NCBI GenBank assembly: GCA_947566075.1
Contig: CANOIM010000018.1
Location: 1 to 37,134 of the forward strand
Direction: 5' to 3'
DNA: 37,134 nucleotides
Origin: an uncultured Eggerthellaceae bacterium
Lineage (GTDB): Bacteria; Actinomycetota; Coriobacteriia; Coriobacteriales; Eggerthellaceae
Part shown: positions 31,546 to 37,134 of the stretch, piece after piece
Layout: each line of letters begins with the position of its first letter
Position numbering within the stretch: the first letter of the stretch is position 1
The notes under the pieces: model-generated
Databases searched by the model: none
What the model saw: the letters and a program-made list of their open reading frames with translations, nothing else
What the model was told of the DNA's origin: nothing
Position numbers and translations under genes: made by a program

Positions 31546-32709
31546 TCACTTCGCGGCCTCTTCGCGATACTCATTCACCAGGTGCCTGGCGGCCTCCAGG
31601 GATTCGCAGCGGATCTCCTGGTTGCGGATGCGGGCGGCCGTGCCCGGCTGAAGCTCATCCAAGGGCACTTCGGTCACCTCGTCCAGTTCCGAATAGCCCA
31701 TGCCCAGCACCTGACCGGGGATCCCCCGGTACACTGCCACGTTCCCGTCCACTTCGCCCAGATAGGCGGAATTGGTCATCCACCAATTCACGGCGAAACC
31801 GGCACCGCCAATGGCCAAGATCAGCGCCACGATGGTGGTGATGGCCGCTATGCGGGTCTTGCGCGCCAGCTTGCGGTGGCGCTTCTTTGAGCCCGTGGCA
31901 TCTATCACGATGACGCTCACGTTGTCAGAGCCGCCCCCTTGCAATGCTGCCTCCACCAGGGCGTCAGCCGCCTCTTGCGGATCAGCGTGACTTGCCAGGA
32001 TGCGGGCTATCTGATCGTCTTCCACCATGGAATAGAGACCATCCGAGCAGAGCAGCAGCCTGTCTTCGGCCATGACCGTGAGTTCATAGGTGTCAGCATG
32101 GATGCGCGGATCAAGCCCCAGAGCGCGGGTGATGTAAGAGCGCCAGGGGTGGCCCCGGGCCTCTTCGGGCTGGATCTCTCCCCGCTCCACCAGGTCAGCC
32201 ACCAGGGAATGGTCCCGGGTGAGCTGCTGAAGGTAGCCGCCGTGGAGCAGGTAGGCCCGCGAATCACCGCACTGGGCTATCACCAGGTGGTCTTCTTCCA
32301 GCATGGCCGCCGTGCAGGTGGTGCCCATCCCCTCACGGCCGATGCCCTCGGACACCGCCCGGATGATGGCCAGGTTCGCCTCATCCACTGCCCGCCGGAG
32401 CGCTTCGGCATCCGGCCGGTCAGGCGCATAGCGATCCAATTCGCGCACTGCTATCTCTGAGGCCACTTCGCCCGCTTCATGGCCTCCCATGCCGTCGCAT
32501 ACCACATAGAGCGGCGGCCGCACCAGGAGGGAATCCTCATTGTGCTCACGGACATAGCCCACATCCGTGCGCGCACCATAGGCCTCATCAGGCGGGTGGG
32601 ACAGGGGTTGGTTCCGCGTTCCAGTTTGGGCGCGGCCCAAACTGGAACGCGGAACCGACCCCTGTCCCACCTTACCGTTGTCCCGCCTTTTCGCCCTGAT
32701 CCCCATCAT
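31546..32709 (-). CDS. PP2C-type Ser/Thr protein phosphatase, PstP-like
   Basis: A 387-residue membrane-anchored phosphatase. The ATG at 32709 overlaps the FhaB-like TGA (ATGA), with GTGAGG 5 nt upstream. Residues 8-39 are translated repeat sequence (family-A fragment plus the family-B palindrome 32595-32671). The PP2C domain starts only at residue 46 (GARTDVGYVREHNEDSLLV). Metal and phosphate motifs follow in order: CDGMGGHEAGEVAS, AQCGDSRAYLL, LLLCSDGLYSMV, GGSDNVSVIVI. Residues about 290-310 are a transmembrane helix, with a short extracytoplasmic domain behind it. In actinobacteria this enzyme counteracts PknA/PknB kinases that control wall synthesis; the kinases are not in this window. 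Operon: fhaA, fhaB, this gene, SEDS-PBP. Confidence 0.95.
   Translation of the reverse strand: MMGIRAKRRDNGKVGQGSVPRSSLGRAQTGTRNQPLSHPPDEAYGARTDVGYVREHNEDSLLVRPPLYVVCDGMGGHEAGEVASEIAVRELDRYAPDRPDAEALRRAVDEANLAIIRAVSEGIGREGMGTTCTAAMLEEDHLVIAQCGDSRAYLLHGGYLQQLTRDHSLVADLVERGEIQPEEARGHPWRSYITRALGLDPRIHADTYELTVMAEDRLLLCSDGLYSMVEDDQIARILASHADPQEAADALVEAALQGGGSDNVSVIVIDATGSKKRHRKLARKTRIAAITTIVALILAIGGAGFAVNWWMTNSAYLGEVDGNVAVYRGIPGQVLGMGYSELDEVTEVPLDELQPGTAARIRNQEIRCESLEAARHLVNEYREEAAK
32595..32671. repeat. REP-like palindrome pair, family B, inside the phosphatase start region
   Basis: 37-nt arms (32595-32631, 32635-32671) with a single G-T-type mismatch and a 3-nt loop GCG. Units 32598-32622 and 32644-32668 share the core GGGG(T)(C/T)GGTTCCGC with the single unit at 31488. 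The element is in frame with the phosphatase ORF and encodes about residues 13-39. A family-A arm fragment (32675-32687) directly adjoins it. Confidence 0.9.
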
Positions 32710-33119
32710 TCGTGCCTCACCCGCATGGAGACATCGCCGATGGTCACCACGTCCTTGTTGCGCAAGGCGATAGGATCAGAGATGGGGTTGCCATTCACGA
32801 TAGTGCCGTTGCGGCTTCCCAGGTCTTCCACGAAGAGGTTCTGGCCCATGAGCTGGAAGCGGGCATGGCGGCCGGAAACGAAGCCGGTGCCGATGACGAT
32901 ATCAGCCCCGGGTGCGCGGCCCACCACCACCGGGCCTGTGACCGGCATCTGCACGCCGCGGAGCTCCTTCGGCCCCTGTTCTACGGAGATGGTCCAGGCC
33001 TTGCCGCCGCTGCGCGTGCCCTTGATCTGGCCAATGCCCGTGCGCACGATGGCGAAGAGGAACAGATAGAGCAGCGCTACGAAGAGCAGGCGCGCTATGA
33101 GCAGGATGATATCGATCAC
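32706..33119 (-). CDS. FhaB-like membrane FHA-domain protein
   Basis: A 137-residue protein beginning with GTG at 33119, one base after the FhaA-like stop codon. Residues 4-26 are a transmembrane helix (IILLIARLLFVALLYLFLFA). Residues about 43-135 are a forkhead-associated domain with the phosphothreonine-binding residues Arg68 (VVGRAPGADIVI), Ser82 and His85 (SGRHARF) and Asn104/Asn110 (GSRNGTIVNG). FhaB/FipA proteins bind phosphorylated partners of the divisome and wall machinery. The stop overlaps the start of the phosphatase gene, so the two are translationally coupled and work in the same phospho-signalling circuit. Confidence 0.93.
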   Translation of the reverse strand: MIDIILLIARLLFVALLYLFLFAIVRTGIGQIKGTRSGGKAWTISVEQGPKELRGVQMPVTGPVVVGRAPGADIVIGTGFVSGRHARFQLMGQNLFVEDLGSRNGTIVNGNPISDPIALRNKDVVTIGDVSMRVRHE

Positions 33120-33120
33120 G

Positions 33121-34176
33121 CTACGACTGCTCCAGATCCTGGAATTCCAGTTCCGTGGTGCCGATGCGGATCATGTCCGCATCCCGCAGCGGCGCGCTCT
33201 TGATGCGGCGGCCGTTGACGAAGACGCCGTTGAGCGAGCCCAGATCTGTGATGACCCACGCCCCGTTGGGTTCGTAGCGGATCTCTGCGTGAACGCGCGA
33301 GGCGTTGATGTCAGGGATGATGATGCTGTTGGAGGATTCGCGGCCCATGCGCTCAGGCGCGCCGGTGAGCTGATAGGCGCAATCCCGCGCCTCATCATAG
33401 AGGTACACCTCCCGCAGGCCCGTCTCCGGCATGGGCATGCGCAGGGCAGCCGGTTCGGGAGAAGGGGCTGGCTGGGGCACCGGGGCCGGGTAGTAGTCCG
33501 GCTCCGCGATGTTGGCGGAGTTGATCTCATCGTAGTCAGGGTCATAGGCGGATGGGTCGTAACCGGATTCAGGGTTGATGTCTTGACTATCGAAGGCTTG
33601 GCTGCCGAAGGCCCCTTGGGGCGCCTCCGGCGTCAGAGGGACCAGCGAACCCTGGCCGCCCCCATAGGGGTACGCTGCGGCTTCCTGCCGGGCGGGGGCA
33701 GCATTCGCGAAGCCGCCCTGGGAGCGCCTGCCCCGCTGGGGTGCCTGCCCTTGGGGGCTGATGCCGTAGCGGGCCATCTCATCGGCCCGCAGGCGTTCGA
33801 GGATCTGAGCGGCCACCAGCTCAGCCACCACATCGAACTTCCCGCGCTTGAGCTGGTCATCAGCGATGAAGCGGACCAGGGGGTGACCATCCATGGCCAA
33901 GCCCAGCTCAGCTGCCTTCGCCAGCAGGAACGTTTCTGTTTCCCCGGCGATGGTGGGGTAATAGTTGAACAGGGTGGCATCATCTTCAGGGCAGACCAGC
34001 ACCGTGTAGAGCGTGGGGGCGAACTGCTTGCCCGCGCCCACCACCTTGCCGCGACGCATCTGCTTTTCGGCCTTCTTGGCTATTTGAACCGGGGATATGG
34101 AAGCGCCGCCCAGCTTCTCTGCCGCTCCTTCGACGGTGTCTTCCATCTTGCCTTCGAACTTGGAGAGGAAGCCCAT
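33121..34176 (-). CDS. FhaA-like protein (DUF3662 plus FHA)
   Basis: A 351-residue cytoplasmic protein, first gene of the wall operon. Residues 1-125 match the FhaA N-terminal domain DUF3662: MGFLSKFEGKMEDTVEGAAE, then ISPVQIAKKAEKQMRRGKVV. A disordered Pro/Gln/Gly/Tyr-rich linker occupies about 130-255. The C-terminal FHA domain (about 262-348) has RMGRESSNSIIIPD, SRVHAEIRY and LGSLNGVFVNGRRI, so the pThr-binding Arg, Ser, His and Asn are all present. In mycobacteria FhaA binds the phosphorylated pseudokinase domain of MviN and restrains wall synthesis at the poles. The ATG has GAGGG 7 nt upstream. No kinase gene is present here. Confidence 0.94.
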   Translation of the reverse strand: MGFLSKFEGKMEDTVEGAAEKLGGASISPVQIAKKAEKQMRRGKVVGAGKQFAPTLYTVLVCPEDDATLFNYYPTIAGETETFLLAKAAELGLAMDGHPLVRFIADDQLKRGKFDVVAELVAAQILERLRADEMARYGISPQGQAPQRGRRSQGGFANAAPARQEAAAYPYGGGQGSLVPLTPEAPQGAFGSQAFDSQDINPESGYDPSAYDPDYDEINSANIAEPDYYPAPVPQPAPSPEPAALRMPMPETGLREVYLYDEARDCAYQLTGAPERMGRESSNSIIIPDINASRVHAEIRYEPNGAWVITDLGSLNGVFVNGRRIKSAPLRDADMIRIGTTELEFQDLEQS

Positions 34177-34251
34177 GGCGTTGCCCTCACCCCTTCGTAT
34201 TGCGATTCAACCAGCGTGTATAGGTGAACATTCATCATACCATTCATCCTG

Positions 34252-34282
34252 AAGGACAACGGGGACGTAGGCTATTGTCCTT
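34252..34282. repeat. REP-like single unit, family A
   Basis: AAGGACAA (34252-34259) and TTGTCCTT (34275-34282) flank the family-A core CGGGGACGTAGGCTA. It is a complete single unit (34254-34280), so the 27-nt unit rather than the pair is the basic element. It abuts the stop codon of the protease gene (34282-34284) and lies about 70 bp upstream of the fhaA start. Confidence 0.85.
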
Positions 34283-36321
34283 TACCTCCCGGGCATGGTC
34301 AGGGCCACCGTCTCGTAGATCCGGCCTTCCTCCCCCATGGTGGTGCCGTCCGCGAACCCCTTCACCAGCGCGTTGCCGTAGGCGTAATCCATGGTGCGCC
34401 CCGTCTGCTGGTACTGAGATGCCAGCCGCTGGGAATACTCCGCCAGGCTCTGCCAGGTCTCACCGTTCGTGCTCACGAAGGTCTCTCCTTCATTCGCCAC
34501 CACCTGGCCCTGGGTGGTCTGGCCATCCTGGGCAGACACGGTGAAGGCCACCTCCAGCCCCAGATAGGTATCCCCCGGCTCTTCGCCAACCTGCCCATCG
34601 GCCGCCTGGGCACCCTCCTCAGGGGCGGCGTTGATCACCACGGAGACCACGAAGCGCTGCCCCGCCTCCACCAGCACCGGCGCGTCCAGCGCCACCATGT
34701 GATAACCCGCGTCCGCGAAGGCCCCCGTGGCCGTGGTCATCAGCGTGGCAGCCTCCATCACCTGGGTGGCATCCTTGCCCTCAGAGTTGAACCCCACCGG
34801 CAGCGTGCTCACCTCCACCGCGAAGCTGCCGTTCGCGTCGAAGGTCCACGCGCCCACCGCCTTCAGCAGCTGCGTGGCTTCCGCCTGGAAGACGTTCGCG
34901 CAGCGCACTTCGCCGCTATAGCGCGAGGGAGTGACGAATTCCGCGGCACCCACGTAGTCATGCTGATAGATGGCGTCATAGCTCTGGCTCACGGGCATCA
35001 CGGCGAAGGCCTCGGCATCAGACACGGAATGGTCATAGTAGGATAGCCAGAAATAGCCGCTGGACTGGCCATTCCCATCACGCAGCCCCCAGTGGGTGGC
35101 GTCTTCGCTGCCGCCCAGGCCGCTGAACAGGTCATCGTTGCCCCAGCTGTTCTTGCAGAGCCACGCGCCATCAGCCGGAGGCTGGCCGCTGCTGGTCCCC
35201 TGGAACGCGGCGGCCGGGTAGGCGTCATCCCAGCCTAAGATCAGCGCGGCGTGGTTCTGCACGGGCGCCTCTGCCGCGCAATACTGGCTCCAGGTGGCGA
35301 AGGTGATGTCACTGCCCGCTTCGGCCTGTTGATAGTCTCCGGCGAAGACGTCTTGGGGGATGCTCTGCTCCATCTGCAGCGCGATGGCCACCCCGCCCAC
35401 GTTCGCCAACGTGCGCTTGATAGCCGCGGTGCCCGCCGGGTCATAGCCCTCATACACGCTGCTGCTGCCATCCGAAGCCACGGCCAATCGCGCCGGGCTT
35501 TGCAGCCGCAGCACCTCGCTCACGCGCCAGCCCGTGTCCTCCGCCAGGCGCACCTCATCGTAGAGCGACCAGTTCTCCTGGCGCGCGTCGAAGCCGCCGC
35601 TGAGCTGGTACCACGGCAGGCTGCTCCCCGCTTCGAAGCCGTTGTAGGCGTAGGGAGCCGCCTCTTCGGTGACCAACGTCTGCCAGGCTGTGAGGGCAGA
35701 GGCCGCGGTGGCGAAATTGCCGCTGGAAAGCTGTTCGGTGTCCGCCGCCTCCATGAGGGGAAAGCCCTCCCCTGCCTGGGCCCCCGCGCTCTCCACCGTC
35801 TGAGCCTCATGGGCGAACCATGCGATAGCCCGCTCCGAGATATCAGGAGTGACGGGCAGGTTCGTCAGGTCCAGTTCGGCGAAAGCGGGCGAATCCGAAG
35901 GCAACGCGCCCTGGGCAACCCCCGCGGCGGCCGCTTCAGCCTTCAGGATAGAGCTCTCAAGGGCCCCGGCCACGGCGAAGGCCCAGCAAGCGCCCCACGG
36001 GGTCTGCAGCTTCGCAGGGGTAGCCTGGCCCAGGTTGGGCAACAGGTAGCGAGGGGCTTGGGTAGGGTCAACGGCGGTATCAGCAACGTTCGCAGCGGCG
36101 TCAGCGGGGGCGTCCGCAGCGGTGCCTGCAGCGGCGTCAGCAGCGGAGCTGGCTTCGGGCGCCGCAGCCCCTTCGCCATTGACCTCTTCCGCCTCCGAAG
36201 AGGCAGGAGGCAACGGGCCTGGCTGGGGCCCCGCTTCGCCGAACGCCAACGCAGCGGGCTGGCCGAACGCCAATGCCGCCGCCAGGGCCGCACTACATAT
36301 ATATACCGTCCACTTCTTCAT
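34282..36321 (-). CDS. Secreted papain-like cysteine protease with lectin-like domain
   Basis: A 679-residue exported protein. Residues 1-28 are a signal peptide (MKKWTVYICSAALAAALAFG). Residues about 30-88 form an Ala/Pro/Glu/Asp-rich linker. The C1-peptidase domain follows (about 90-430): oxyanion Gln106 and catalytic Cys112 in LQTPWGACWAFAVAGALESS, His357 in QNHAALILGWD, and Asn391 in CKNSWGND. All catalytic residues are present, so it should be active. The region after it (about 440-580, YQHDYVGAAEFV, then ANVFQAEATQLLKAVGAW) resembles the lectin-like domain that follows such proteases in gut Firmicutes and Actinobacteria. The C-terminus lacks a sortase signal, so it is probably released or carbohydrate-bound. 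Confidence 0.88.
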   Translation of the reverse strand: MKKWTVYICSAALAAALAFGQPAALAFGEAGPQPGPLPPASSEAEEVNGEGAAAPEASSAADAAAGTAADAPADAAANVADTAVDPTQAPRYLLPNLGQATPAKLQTPWGACWAFAVAGALESSILKAEAAAAGVAQGALPSDSPAFAELDLTNLPVTPDISERAIAWFAHEAQTVESAGAQAGEGFPLMEAADTEQLSSGNFATAASALTAWQTLVTEEAAPYAYNGFEAGSSLPWYQLSGGFDARQENWSLYDEVRLAEDTGWRVSEVLRLQSPARLAVASDGSSSVYEGYDPAGTAAIKRTLANVGGVAIALQMEQSIPQDVFAGDYQQAEAGSDITFATWSQYCAAEAPVQNHAALILGWDDAYPAAAFQGTSSGQPPADGAWLCKNSWGNDDLFSGLGGSEDATHWGLRDGNGQSSGYFWLSYYDHSVSDAEAFAVMPVSQSYDAIYQHDYVGAAEFVTPSRYSGEVRCANVFQAEATQLLKAVGAWTFDANGSFAVEVSTLPVGFNSEGKDATQVMEAATLMTTATGAFADAGYHMVALDAPVLVEAGQRFVVSVVINAAPEEGAQAADGQVGEEPGDTYLGLEVAFTVSAQDGQTTQGQVVANEGETFVSTNGETWQSLAEYSQRLASQYQQTGRTMDYAYGNALVKGFADGTTMGEEGRIYETVALTMPGR

Positions 36322-36388
36322 GGGCGAATTCTACCCCTTGGGCTCGGCCCCCGCCGCAGCGGCGCGAATCTCTGCAAAAGCAACAGGT

Positions 36389-36413
36389 GGTTCGCAGATT
36401 AGACGGTTCGCAG
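36389..36413. promoter_or_regulatory. Direct repeat in the divergent protease/stress-protein gap
   Basis: GGTTCGCAG occurs at 36389-36397 and 36405-36413, 16 bp apart, in the 200-bp gap between divergent genes. The spacing suits a dimeric regulator. A possible -10 TATCAT follows at 36423-36428. The rest of the gap shows nothing I can name. Confidence 0.3.
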
Positions 36414-36521
36414 GAAGAGGAGGTATCATCACGGCAAGATCACGGGCAATGGGAATGCGCGCCCCCGCCGGAAGCGCAGCAAGGGCCCGCGAACGTGGGT
36501 TTTGTCGAAAAGGAGGACGCA

Positions 36522-36992
36522 ATGTACAAGAAGGTTCTGGTTCCATTCGATGATTCCGAACCCGCGCGCCGCGCGCTCCAGAGCGCCATGAACCTGGTAA
36601 GCGAGGCAGATGATCCGCAGGTCACCGTGCTGAACGTGGTGGAATGGCACGACTACAACGCTGAGACGTTCAAGATCGCATCCCGCATGAGCGGCGTGCT
36701 GGGTGATTCGCTGGATATGAATGCCATCTCTGAGATCGGTAGCGAAGCTGAGGTGCGGGAGATGGACCGCATTGCGAAGAGCATCGCTGATATCGTGGGA
36801 GACGCCCCCTACGTTGACATCGCCATCGTGAATGGCAGCCCCCATGACACCATCGTGGCCTACGCCAATGACCTGGATTATGACTGCATCGCCATGGGCC
36901 ACCGCGGCATGGGCGTCATCCGCGGCATGCTGGGCTCTGTGGCCTATTCCGTGCTACAAAAGGCGAACAAGCCGGTCCTCGTCGTGAAATAG
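36522..36992 (+). CDS. Universal stress protein (UspA family)
   Basis: A 156-residue cytoplasmic protein with an AAAGGAGG ribosome site ahead of the ATG at 36522; the longer ORF is not needed. The Rossmann-like USP fold opens with MYKKVLVPFDDSEPARRALQ. The ATP-binding signature G2xG9xG[ST] appears as MGHRGMGVIRGMLGSVAYSVL near the C-terminus, followed by KPVLVVK. It therefore belongs to the nucleotide-binding branch. It is single-domain and monocistronic. Members help survival in stasis and stress; the specific target is unknown. Confidence 0.94.
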   Translation: MYKKVLVPFDDSEPARRALQSAMNLVSEADDPQVTVLNVVEWHDYNAETFKIASRMSGVLGDSLDMNAISEIGSEAEVREMDRIAKSIADIVGDAPYVDIAIVNGSPHDTIVAYANDLDYDCIAMGHRGMGVIRGMLGSVAYSVLQKANKPVLVVK

Positions 36993-37025
36993 GCAGCCGC
37001 GTGAGATAGGCAGCCGCTCAACCAC

Positions 37026-37051
37026 CCCCGAAGGTGGGCGCATCTTCGGGG
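37026..37051 (+). terminator. Possible terminator hairpin after the stress-protein gene
   Basis: CCCCGAAG (37026-37033) pairs with CTTCGGGG (37044-37051), loop 10 nt, 34 nt past the stop. No T-tract follows, so the call is weak. The remaining bases to the window end show one further GC-rich hairpin (37098-37120) and no gene. Confidence 0.4.
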
Positions 37052-37134
37052 TAAGAGCCCTGCCCTCAGATGCTCGTTCGGCTCCTTCACGGGTAAGGCC
37101 GCCCAGGCTTCTCTGGCGGCTCAGCAGGCCCAGA

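Noticed and set aside
35251..36402. A 383-codon plus-strand ORF opposite the cysteine protease.
   Set aside because: The minus strand encodes signal peptide, catalytic triad and lectin-like region. The plus-strand product is an Arg/Gly-rich shadow typical of high-GC DNA.
36273..36521. A longer N-terminus for the universal stress protein.
   Set aside because: The 83 extra residues have no USP similarity, and a strong ribosome site with the normal family start lies at 36522.

Overview
The window looks like the chromosome of a high-GC, anaerobic Gram-positive actinobacterium, most likely class Coriobacteriia (Eggerthella/Gordonibacter/Adlercreutzia-like). This is inferred, not searched. The evidence is an FhaA-FhaB-PP2C-SEDS/PBP cell-wall operon in actinobacterial order, an FtsW/RodA-penicillin-binding-protein fusion, rubrerythrin, sortase-type surface proteins and frequent GTG starts. 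No rRNA, CRISPR array, phage module or intact transposase is visible; there is one tRNA, tRNA-Leu(CAA).

Layout. 1-960: two small toxin-antitoxin-like units, a 42-residue hydrophobic peptide with a possible antisense RNA and a two-gene toxin/ribbon-helix-helix antitoxin operon. 958-4154 (minus): peptide-deformylase-like protein, Zn-type CDF transporter, substrate-binding lipoprotein and ABC permease, with no ATPase gene. 4373-8090: CPHC thioredoxin, a lipoprotein, a 56-residue protein, a membrane-anchored propeller-like protein, rubrerythrin and a LytTR response regulator. 8363-8700: tRNA-Leu followed by an att-like duplication of its 3' end. 8699-15168: CorC/HlyC protein, PRC-barrel protein (probably leaderless mRNA), DJ-1/PfpI protein, coaD, a DHA2 MFS-CBS fusion and an Rpn/PD-(D/E)XK protein. 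15584-26253 (minus): a surface locus with a secreted subunit-like protein, a membrane-anchored partner and a 3047-residue repeat adhesin with a sortase-type tail. 26459-34176 (minus): fhaA-fhaB-PP2C-(SEDS+PBP)-polytopic membrane protein. 34282-36992: a secreted papain-like protease and, divergently, a universal stress protein.

The most unusual signal is a set of short palindromic repeats in intergenic and gene-start positions (10980, 12176, 26413, 28625, 31484, 32595, 34252). Three sequence families share one design: a 5-7 bp terminal inverted repeat that differs between families around a core containing GGGG(T/A)CG. Units occur singly, in tandem or as head-to-head pairs forming very long hairpins, like REP/REPIN elements. 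In the cell-wall operon two such pairs lie immediately after overlapping start codons and are translated in frame as the N-termini of the PP2C phosphatase and the polytopic membrane protein. A third sits between two copies of the translation start of the SEDS-PBP gene and creates a 14-codon upstream ORF. The repeats therefore seem to be remodelling translation of an essential operon.
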